Source: Bifidobacteriaceae bacterium
GTDB taxonomy: Bacteria; Actinomycetota; Actinomycetes; Actinomycetales; Bifidobacteriaceae
Assembly: GCA_022650895.1 (NCBI GenBank)
Contig: JALCQC010000017.1
Coordinates: 1 to 53,323, forward strand
DNA length: 53,323 nucleotides
Reading direction: 5' to 3'
Positions 1 through 6,036 of this stretch are shown one piece after another; the stretch's first letter is position 1; the number at the start of each line of letters is the position of its first letter. The position numbers were made by a program, and so were the translations under genes. The notes below the pieces were generated by a model. It was given only the letters and a program-made list of their open reading frames with translations, made no database searches and was not told the origin of the DNA.

Positions 1-43
1 GAATTCCCTGCATTCGATACGACGGCAGAAGGCAACCGACCGG

Positions 44-790
44 GTGAACGACAACACCATGACCGGTTCCTTTCCGGCGGTGCGCAAGCGCCCCGTCAAG
101 AAGTCGAGCTCCGTCGGCGTCAAGGCCCTTACAAGCGTCATGGTGGCGTTGCTCTGTGCACTCTTGGGATTTGGGTACGTGACGCAACAGCGGAATCTAC
201 AGTCCTCGTATTCGTCCTTGAGCGAGACGGAGCTGGTCCGTCTTCTCGACGAGACCAACACTCAGGTCAGTCAGCTCGAATCGCAGAAGCTGAAGCTTGA
301 GAGCCAGCTGCAATCCATCAAATCGGCTGCCGATAAGCAGGAGGAAGTCGAGCGCATCGCGAAGGAAAACGAAGTGACGTCTGGCATTCTCTCAGGCCGT
401 TTGCCGGCGAAGGGCCAAGGCGTCGAGATCACCATCACGCAGAACAAGAAAACCATCGACGCCGCCACCATGTTCAATCTCATCGAGGAGCTGCGCAACG
501 CCGGTGCCGAAGTCATGCAGGTCGACTCAGTTCGTGTCGTGACCTCAACCTCCTTCGTCGATACGGATGATGGTGTCATTTGCGATGGGGTAGTGCTTCA
601 GAAGCCCTACAAGGTCCTTGCGATCGGTGACTCGAGCGCACTGCAGAATGCCGTTGAAATTGCCGGTGGAGTGGGCGCACGGCTGCGTGTGCAATATGAT
701 GCGAATGTGGATGTTCAACAAAAGGACATCGTCAAGATTACAAAGGTACGGAAAACTCCCGAATACAAATACGTCAAGACAGTAGAATGA
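44..790 (+). CDS. DUF881 family membrane-anchored protein
   Basis: This is a conserved actinobacterial protein of unknown biochemical role, found near division and septum genes. A basic N-terminus (KRPVKKSS) is followed by one membrane segment at about residues 25-46. A coiled-coil stretch follows at about 50-110 (ETNTQVSQLESQKLKLESQL), and then the globular DUF881 domain, which contains the TGILSGRLPAKGQGVEI-type core (here SGILSGRLPAKGQGVEITI). The GTG at 44 is chosen because AGAAGG lies about 10 nt upstream. An in-frame ATG at 59 has no visible ribosome-binding site. The frame stays open to the window edge, so an earlier start outside the window is possible. The stop overlaps the next gene in ATGA, implying coupled translation. 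The family call is firm; the function is unknown. Confidence 0.85.
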   Translation: MNDNTMTGSFPAVRKRPVKKSSSVGVKALTSVMVALLCALLGFGYVTQQRNLQSSYSSLSETELVRLLDETNTQVSQLESQKLKLESQLQSIKSAADKQEEVERIAKENEVTSGILSGRLPAKGQGVEITITQNKKTIDAATMFNLIEELRNAGAEVMQVDSVRVVTSTSFVDTDDGVICDGVVLQKPYKVLAIGDSSALQNAVEIAGGVGARLRVQYDANVDVQQKDIVKITKVRKTPEYKYVKTVE

Positions 791-1236
791 GAAACATGAC
801 AGATCCGATTCCATCAGCAGGCGAAACCACGAACATTGGTTTGCCGGCGATTTCAGTCCCTATCACGTCTTCGGCCGACAGGCCTTTGAGCGAACAGGAC
901 TTCGCAACCATTTCTAAACTCGAAGACAATTCCGCGTTGCTGATCTCGACACGCGGCTCATCGAGCGGTTCGCGGTACCTGCTGGATGAAGACGAAATCA
1001 CCGTGGGTCGCGACACGCGTGCCGACATCCTTCTCGACGATGCCACGGTATCGCGTCAGCATGCCGTCTTTCGCCGTGTCGATGGCAAATATGTCATCGA
1101 AGATGTGGGATCTCTGAACGGAACCTACGTGAACATGCAGCGAGTCGATACACAGGTCCTCAAGAACGGCGACTCCATCATGATCGGGAAATTCAGGATG
1201 GTATTCTTCACAAAGTCCGCCGTCATCACTCAATAG
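787..1236 (+). CDS. FHA-domain protein, GarA/OdhI-like
   Basis: This is a small cytoplasmic phosphothreonine-binding signalling protein. An unstructured N-terminus of about 60 residues precedes an FHA domain at about 63-142. The canonical motifs are visible: VGRD, VSRQH and SLNGTYVN. The N-terminus contains GETTNIG at residues 12-18, reminiscent of the ETT phospho-acceptor motif of mycobacterial GarA and corynebacterial OdhI, which Ser/Thr kinases modify and which then folds onto the FHA domain. In those organisms the protein inhibits 2-oxoglutarate dehydrogenase and controls glutamate metabolism. Position supports the assignment, because garA and an FtsR-like MerR gene are also adjacent in mycobacteria. 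The gene starts within the DUF881 stop (ATGA). What it controls here is unknown. Confidence 0.85.
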   Translation: MRNMTDPIPSAGETTNIGLPAISVPITSSADRPLSEQDFATISKLEDNSALLISTRGSSSGSRYLLDEDEITVGRDTRADILLDDATVSRQHAVFRRVDGKYVIEDVGSLNGTYVNMQRVDTQVLKNGDSIMIGKFRMVFFTKSAVITQ

Positions 1237-1290
1237 TTCTCTATCTCTGGGATAGACTCAGAAACAGAGGTTTTTACGTAGGGGGAGTCG

Positions 1291-1896
1291 ATGAGCACAG
1301 AAAACGGTGCGAAGGAAGAGCCACAGCTGATCCAAGGTCAGCTTTTCTCGGATGCTCAGGAAATTGGTGAAAGCAGGGCTTATCGAGGGACCGTTGCCTC
1401 GAAAGTGGCAGGAATCACCTATCGCCAGCTGGATTACTGGGCACGCAAGCACATTGTAGAGCCATCATTGCACTCCTCCCACGGCTCCGGTTCACGCCGT
1501 CTCTACTCTTTCAAAGACATTCTGGTACTAGCTGTCTCGAAGCGTCTGTTGGATGCCGGCGTCAACCTGCAGAATGTGACCATTGCCATCGGCTATCTCA
1601 ATCAGCACTCTGTGGAGGAATTCTCGACCATTACCATCATGAGCGATGGCGAAAACGTGTATCAGTGCACCACCGATGAGGAGGTCCTCGCTTTGATGCG
1701 TGGCGGCAAGGCTGTCTTTGGCCTCTCCGTGGGGACCCTTCATCATGAGATCGAAGAAAAGCTCTCCCACGAGCATTACATCGATCTCAATGAACAGGTC
1801 ATCTCCGAGAAGACAGGGCGCGTCATCGATGAGCTTACTGCCATGCGCCTGCGCAAGAAGATCGAGCTTCAAGAGCAGGAGCGTGCCGTTGCTTGA
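1291..1896 (+). CDS. MerR-family regulator, FtsR-like
   Basis: This is a MerR-type DNA-binding regulator of 201 residues. The helix-turn-helix and wing are at about residues 32-75 (GITYRQLDYWARKHIVEPS, then GSGSRRLYSFKDILVLAV). A helical region and a C-terminal dimerisation part follow. No metal-binding cysteines typical of metal sensors are visible. The position immediately after the FHA gene matches Rv1828 in mycobacteria and FtsR in corynebacteria. FtsR activates ftsZ transcription, so a role in cell-division control is inferred from homology and synteny. The start is set by a strong purine-rich site (GGGGGAG) 5 nt before ATG 1291. Confidence 0.85.
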   Translation: MSTENGAKEEPQLIQGQLFSDAQEIGESRAYRGTVASKVAGITYRQLDYWARKHIVEPSLHSSHGSGSRRLYSFKDILVLAVSKRLLDAGVNLQNVTIAIGYLNQHSVEEFSTITIMSDGENVYQCTTDEEVLALMRGGKAVFGLSVGTLHHEIEEKLSHEHYIDLNEQVISEKTGRVIDELTAMRLRKKIELQEQERAVA

Positions 1897-1944
1897 AGAG
1901 AGCCGTGATATGGACACGACTTTTCAATGAGATAAACGAGAGTT

Positions 1945-2433
1945 TCACTCGTCAGGCCGGGCAAGATCGATGAGGTCACGCAGATTGGTGCAATGCTCCA
2001 ACTCGGTCTGAAACTTTTCCTTCGTTTGAGGATCTACAGCGTTGGTGCCTGGCGCAAAATGAATTGATTCGGTTCCCGCCTCAACAGATGTCTTGTAATA
2101 CCATTTCTTGTATCGCAGGAAGTCCAGCTGCTTCTGCATTTCCTCAATCTTTTCTTCGAGAACCTCTTCCTCTTTATCAAGATATTCATAGCGTTCCATC
2201 AACGTGCCATCGCCCTGCATGCACAGCTGCACGAAATGCCCGATGTCTTTGACAGGGACACCACTCTTTTTAAGGCAATCAATGACTTCAATGAAGTTAA
2301 GATCGTTCTTCTTAAAAACTCTGCGGCCAGCACTGTCCCTCTCCACGAACGGTAGAAGTCCTTGCTTATCATAAAACCGAATTGCAGACGTGTTGATACC
2401 CATCATGTCTGCTACGTCTCCTATTGAGTACAT
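1945..2433 (-). CDS. MerR-family transcriptional regulator
   Basis: This 162-residue MerR regulator has an N-terminal winged helix (YSIGDVADMMGINTSAIRFY, then DSAGRRVFKKNDL, residues 2-50). A dimerising coiled coil follows at about 80-115 (LDKEEEVLEEKIEEMQKQL). The short C-terminal domain has no recognised ligand pocket or cysteine metal site. It is transcribed divergently from the SDR gene at 2557. A 24-bp inverted repeat lies in between, and a related site precedes the acetyltransferase at 4046. It is therefore likely the local activator/repressor of itself and both enzyme genes. The inducer is unknown; aldehyde- or multidrug-responsive MerR proteins have the same shape. Confidence 0.87.
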   Translation of the reverse strand: MYSIGDVADMMGINTSAIRFYDKQGLLPFVERDSAGRRVFKKNDLNFIEVIDCLKKSGVPVKDIGHFVQLCMQGDGTLMERYEYLDKEEEVLEEKIEEMQKQLDFLRYKKWYYKTSVEAGTESIHFAPGTNAVDPQTKEKFQTELEHCTNLRDLIDLARPDE

Positions 2434-2486
2434 TGTCTCGCTCTCTCTTTCATTCTCGGAAATACTCAGACCCTATCAAAAAGGAT

Positions 2487-2517
2487 TTGACTTAAACCTG
2501 TGTTTAAGTCATAAGCT
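2487..2517 (+). promoter_or_regulatory. MerR-type operator inside a 19-bp-spacer promoter (SDR gene)
   Basis: A perfect inverted repeat with arms TGACTTAAAC (2488-2497) and GTTTAAGTCA (2502-2511) is separated by 4 bp. It fills the spacer between a -35 TTGACT (2487-2492) and a weak -10 TAAGCT (2512-2517), which are 19 bp apart. That over-long spacer with a central dyad is the hallmark of MerR-controlled promoters. It lies between the MerR gene and the SDR start at 2557. Confidence 0.75.
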
Positions 2518-2556
2518 CAAAAGAGTCCTAAGAAACTTAAGAAAAGGAGATAGTCA

Positions 2557-3411
2557 ATGACAGATAAGACGTGGTTCGTCACGGGTACATCCACTGGATT
2601 CGGTCGGTCCCTGGCCACTTATCTTGCTCAACAACCAGCAGTCAAGCTCGTTGCGACGGCGAGAAAAGTCGACCAACTCGATTACTTGGATAAATATGAT
2701 CATGGCCAGATTCTCAAAACGTCTCTTGACGTGACGAACGGTGATGAGATCACTGCAAGTGTCGAACAGGCGGATGAAAAGTTCGGGAGTATTGACGTCC
2801 TCGTCAATAATGCGGGAATAGGTTATTTCGGGACCTTTGAGGAGAGCAATCGTCAGTCGGTAGAGTATATGTTTTCCGTCAACGTGTGGGGACTCGTCGA
2901 CATGACCCGAGCCGTTTTGCCCATTATGCGGCGGCAAAAGGCTGGGGTGATTGTCAATTTCTCTTCGATTGGCGGGCTTTATTCATTCCCAACGTTGTCC
3001 TTCTACCATGGCACGAAGTATGCCGTTGAGGGAATAAGCGAGTCGCTGTCAAAGGAAGTCTCCGATCTTGGCATTAAAGTGATGCTCATTGAACCCAGTG
3101 GTTTCCGAACTGACTGGGCCGGACGTTCATCACAAAAAGTTATTCCCCAAGTGGAGGACTATGACCAATTTGGGGACTTTATCAAGGAAAACGCCGAGGG
3201 CGCACATCATGAAGCCGGTGACCCCGAAAAAGCGGCTGAGATCATTTACGATCAAGTGTCTCATCATATCGACACGCTCCCGCTCAGGCTTCCTTTGGGT
3301 AAATTTGCGTCGGATACAGCTATCCAGAAATATCGGGATAATCTGACACAATTTGAAGCACTCAGAGAAATTTCCGTTTCCGCAGACAGACCAGAAAAAT
3401 CAGAAGACTAA
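2557..3411 (+). CDS. SDR-family oxidoreductase
   Basis: This is a classical short-chain dehydrogenase/reductase of 284 residues, predicted cytoplasmic and NAD(P)H-dependent. The Rossmann glycine motif is TGTSTGFG (residues 9-16). NNAG follows at about 87-90, with a catalytic Ser in FSSIGG and the active-site YHGTK (Tyr-x-x-x-Lys). R36 in TARK, after the second beta strand, suggests NADP preference. The substrate is not predictable. The start has AAGGAG 8 nt upstream. It is driven by the MerR-type promoter at 2487-2517 and probably belongs to a small stress or detoxification regulon with the acetyltransferase at 3486. A hairpin follows the stop. Confidence 0.9.
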   Translation: MTDKTWFVTGTSTGFGRSLATYLAQQPAVKLVATARKVDQLDYLDKYDHGQILKTSLDVTNGDEITASVEQADEKFGSIDVLVNNAGIGYFGTFEESNRQSVEYMFSVNVWGLVDMTRAVLPIMRRQKAGVIVNFSSIGGLYSFPTLSFYHGTKYAVEGISESLSKEVSDLGIKVMLIEPSGFRTDWAGRSSQKVIPQVEDYDQFGDFIKENAEGAHHEAGDPEKAAEIIYDQVSHHIDTLPLRLPLGKFASDTAIQKYRDNLTQFEALREISVSADRPEKSED

Positions 3412-3438
3412 AATTCTCTGACATCACTGATGACAGTA

Positions 3439-3471
3439 GAGAGCCGGGGGAGAGGATAGGACTCGGCTCTC
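3439..3471. terminator. Hairpin between convergent genes
   Basis: GAGAGCCG (3439-3446) pairs with CGGCTCTC (3464-3471) around a 17-nt loop. It lies between the convergent ends of the SDR and acetyltransferase genes and could serve both. There is no strong T-run, so termination strength is uncertain. Confidence 0.5.
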
Positions 3472-3485
3472 GCTTCCTCCAGCAG

Positions 3486-4046
3486 TTAAACCGATAAATC
3501 TTTGATCTTCTTTGCAGGAACTCCCGCAACGAGGGTGTTGTCTGGAACGTCTTTAGTGACAACAGCTCCTGCAGCAATTACCACATTGTTCCCGATAGAA
3601 ACCCCCGGCAAGATCGTCACATTTCCTCCGGCCCAAACGTCGTTTCCAATGGTAACCGGATGAGCGATTGCCTGATACTTCCGGCGTCCGGTGGCTGTCA
3701 TGGGATGGTTCACCGTGTAAATACTGACATTCGGCCCAAGCATAACGTGATTGCCAATAGTGACCGGCGCCATATCGAGAATAGTCAGGTTGTAGTTACT
3801 GAGGAAATCGTTTCCGACATGTATGTTCTTGCCATAGTCGCAATTGAAATTTGCTTGAACGGAAAGATTTTCCCCGTATGAACCGAGAATCTCTTCTATT
3901 TTAGCTTTTTGCGCGTCAGGATCTGTTGCTGAAATCGCGTTGAACTCTTGACAGAGCTTGGCAGCGCGAGCCTTTCGAGCTGCCACTTCAGGATCGAGGA
4001 AGTAGTACCATTCTTCGGAATTTACTTTTTCGAGTTCTGTCGTCAT
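3486..4046 (-). CDS. Maltose/galactoside O-acetyltransferase-like protein (LbH fold)
   Basis: This is a hexapeptide-repeat acyltransferase of the LacA/Maa/NodL group, which moves acetyl from acetyl-CoA to a sugar hydroxyl. An N-terminal helical cap (about residues 1-60) has the family's EEWYYFLDPEVAARKARA-like start. Left-handed beta-helix repeats follow from about 70 (NIHVGNDFLSNYN, VTIGNHVMLGPNVSIYT, VTIGNDVWAGGNVTILPGVSIGNNVVIAAGAVV). The catalytic His lies in YTVNHPM. The end VAGVPAKKIK is typical. ATG 4046 is preferred because GAAGGG sits 9 nt upstream; the ATG at 4055 abuts that site. A MerR-type promoter lies just upstream. The sugar acceptor is unknown. Confidence 0.88.
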   Translation of the reverse strand: MTTELEKVNSEEWYYFLDPEVAARKARAAKLCQEFNAISATDPDAQKAKIEEILGSYGENLSVQANFNCDYGKNIHVGNDFLSNYNLTILDMAPVTIGNHVMLGPNVSIYTVNHPMTATGRRKYQAIAHPVTIGNDVWAGGNVTILPGVSIGNNVVIAAGAVVTKDVPDNTLVAGVPAKKIKDLSV

Positions 4047-4081
4047 ATCATTCATCCCTTCAATAAAATCATTTACATTTA

Positions 4082-4112
4082 AGGCTACTGATTAAATACG
4101 TGTTTAAGTCAA
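4082..4112 (-). promoter_or_regulatory. Second MerR-type promoter/operator (acetyltransferase gene)
   Basis: Read on the minus strand, TTGACT (4112-4107) is followed 19 bp later by TAGCCT (4087-4082). The spacer begins TAAAC like the site at 2487 and shares its TTTAA right half. The upstream arm is identical to the SDR operator and the other arm is degenerate. The -10 ends 36 nt before ATG 4046, much like the 39 nt at the SDR promoter. Confidence 0.62.
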
Positions 4113-4740
4113 GCTGATATGTGGTTCGGCATGATTCAAATCGATGTGCGAGTGGAGGGAAAGAAGAGGAGTGCCCAAAAGGAGATGGTGCAGTAAATTT
4201 AGATAATCTGACATAACGTACATTATCGGCTAATCGATCATGTAAAGATTTCCTTAACGATTATGCGCAATCATGCGGTGTCTTCATTTCCATTCTCAAT
4301 CATTCCGCGCTCTTATTGTTCTGTATCATCTCATCTACTTCAGAGTCGATTGACTGCATTGCTCTCATGCGATTCTGTGGAACTCATGCTGACTAAATAG
4401 TTCCACTCACATAGTTCTCGCTGTCACCGCTGTCATTTCTCGTGAGATCCGCATTGGTCTGGCCATCCGAATTCTCCCGACATTTCTCAGAAAAAGAATT
4501 CTCTTAGGATCATCGTCGTTGATGAATTCCATTGCAGGAATCTGAATTTCATAAAAGTCACCTTGACGTCTAGAACGGAGTCCTAGAGCCATGATGGAGA
4601 ACATCATCATTGTGGATAGAAAAAACGACGGATCGATATTTCAGCATGTCCACGCACGTTTATACAAACCTTGCAGAATGACGACTGAGTGACTCACTGC
4701 TACACGCAAACAAAGGAAAAACGAGCAGTCTTCTCTCCCC

Positions 4741-4764
4741 TATAATAGCTAACAGGGTTAGTTA
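4741..4764 (+). promoter_or_regulatory. Consensus TATAAT followed by a 19-bp dyad
   Basis: A perfect TATAAT (4741-4746) touches the dyad TAGCTAACAGGGTTAGTTA (4746-4764), whose 8-bp arms pair at 7 of 8 positions around AGG. This looks like a promoter with an operator over the start point. There is no good -35 at the usual distance, and no gene downstream on the plus strand, so it may be an orphan or serve a small RNA. Confidence 0.35.
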
Positions 4765-4811
4765 TCGAGTGTTTTCATCATCCTTTTTCTTTAAATCCTG
4801 CACCGGGACGA

Positions 4812-4860
4812 CAAAAACCGGCGCGATGCATGTCCGCTGGACGAACAACATCGCGCCGGC
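4812..4860 (-). terminator. Rho-independent terminator of the HAD gene operon
   Basis: CATCGCGCCGG/CCGGCGCGATG arms of 11 bp (4849-4859 and 4818-4828) are followed, in the minus direction, by TTTTTGT (4817-4811). The terminator lies about 40 nt after the HAD gene stop. Confidence 0.8.
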
Positions 4861-4900
4861 CTGTAAATGTCGCTAGTGGCGTGCCCTACTGCAAGAACGA

Positions 4901-5620
4901 TTAGTGATGAATCGAAAAGTACCTATTAATGGCGTGAGGAAGATTCGTCGTCTCATCGACCACACTCACCACACCATGCTTTTCCAGCTCACCCTCCTCG
5001 GCGTATCCCCACCGCACTCCAAGGGTATCGATACCGTCCTCTCGGGCTCCATCAACATCCGTCCAGCGATCTCCGACCATAACAACTCTGTCGCCACCGT
5101 CGTTAGGAGAGAAGTCAAGGGTGTCCAGTGCATAGCGGATAACGTCCGCCTTATGCATTCTGCTCGTGTCAAGACTGGCGCCAAAAACAGCATCCACAAA
5201 CGGGGTGAGTCCGAAATACTCGCACACCGGATCCGCCTGTGGCTGTGGCTTGGCGGTGGCAACAGCAAGAACGTAACCATCGTCCCTCATGCGGCGTAAT
5301 GCTTCCGGAATCCCGACATAAACACTGTTGAGAAACATCCCTGGGATTTTCTTCGTGGAATCGTGCGGGTCCGGGAAGGTCGGAGAGGCATACGCCTGCC
5401 GATAGGCAGCAACCGCGCGCGTGAGATCGTCCCCGACTACGCCGTTCCTCTCCATCGACTCAATGATCGGCGGACCAATGAAACTTCCAAGCTCCTTGTC
5501 CGAAGGAACCGGAAGATGAAGAACCCTGCAGGCGTATTTAACGGATGCCAAAATTCCTGGATGCGATTGCGTCAACGTTCCATCTAAATCCAAAAGAACG
5601 ATGTTTCGCCCTGCAGTCAT
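4901..5620 (-). CDS. HAD-family hydrolase, phosphoglycolate-phosphatase-like
   Basis: This 239-residue HAD phosphatase is of the Gph/PpaX type. All four motifs are seen: I, LLDLDGT (nucleophile and acid Asp, about residues 9-15); II, AVATAKP (Thr); III, K in MHKADVIRYAL; and IV, VGDRWTDVDGA. A helical cap domain lies between motifs I and II. Such enzymes hydrolyse small phosphate esters in the cytoplasm. The natural substrate is not decided by sequence. It starts 15 nt after rbpA and is followed by a strong terminator, so it is the last gene of the pafBC-helY-rbpA run. Confidence 0.85.
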   Translation of the reverse strand: MTAGRNIVLLDLDGTLTQSHPGILASVKYACRVLHLPVPSDKELGSFIGPPIIESMERNGVVGDDLTRAVAAYRQAYASPTFPDPHDSTKKIPGMFLNSVYVGIPEALRRMRDDGYVLAVATAKPQPQADPVCEYFGLTPFVDAVFGASLDTSRMHKADVIRYALDTLDFSPNDGGDRVVMVGDRWTDVDGAREDGIDTLGVRWGYAEEGELEKHGVVSVVDETTNLPHAINRYFSIHH

Positions 5621-5635
5621 ACAACAAACCTCATA

Positions 5636-5983
5636 TCACTCGTAGTCTGGGAACCAACCCTGTGCACGCATCTTGAGACGCTTGTCAAGCAATTCCTTCA
5701 ATTCATCTTCCGTACGACGCTCCAGGAGCATATCCCAATGCGTACGCTGCGGCTTGCCAGGTTCAAGAGAATCCGCGGCCTCTGCATTCTCACGTGTCGC
5801 AACACGCCCACAGCGGCATTCCCAACGATCCGGAATGTCGGCTCCCTCGGCGAAGGGAAGAATCGTACGATGCCCCTTTGGGCACACGAAAGCAACCTCC
5901 GTGCGGGCCGCGAAATCGACATTCTCATCCGATTCCAACGACTTCGCACCGATACTCATACCGCGCAAACTGCGTTCAGCCAT
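5636..5983 (-). CDS. rbpA: RNA polymerase-binding protein RbpA
   Basis: RbpA is an actinobacteria-specific transcription factor that binds the principal sigma factor and core polymerase and stabilises the open complex. The 115-residue length fits. The N-terminal tail has the typical MAERSLRGMSIGAKSLESD. A core with paired cysteines follows (FVCPKGH near residue 34 and CRCG near 56), then the basic linker and the C-terminal sigma-interaction helix (EDELKELLDKRLKMRAQG). It sits between helY (53-nt gap) and the HAD gene (15 nt). Confidence 0.95.
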   Translation of the reverse strand: MAERSLRGMSIGAKSLESDENVDFAARTEVAFVCPKGHRTILPFAEGADIPDRWECRCGRVATRENAEAADSLEPGKPQRTHWDMLLERRTEDELKELLDKRLKMRAQGWFPDYE

Positions 5984-6036
5984 TCAATTCCTCCTGATCA
6001 ATCTATCCAACTTACGAAACAGCATGGACTCCTGTA

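Larger units (their letters stand above)
4113..4900. other. AT-rich intergenic gap without supported gene
   Basis: About 0.8 kb that is poorer in GC than its surroundings. No open frame shows domain motifs, good codon pattern and a ribosome-binding site together. The longest (4407-4610, minus) encodes 67 residues with no recognisable feature. The gap holds a TATAAT-plus-dyad element at 4741-4764 and the terminator at 4812-4860. It may be decayed accessory DNA. Confidence 0.55.

Noticed and set aside
4407..4610. 67-residue minus-strand reading frame in the AT-rich gap
   Set aside because: No ribosome-binding site, no domain or hydrophobic pattern, and it lies in sequence unlike coding DNA of the neighbours.
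4827..4877. 16-codon plus-strand frame after the TATAAT element
   Set aside because: It overlaps the terminator stem of the HAD operon and has no ribosome-binding site.
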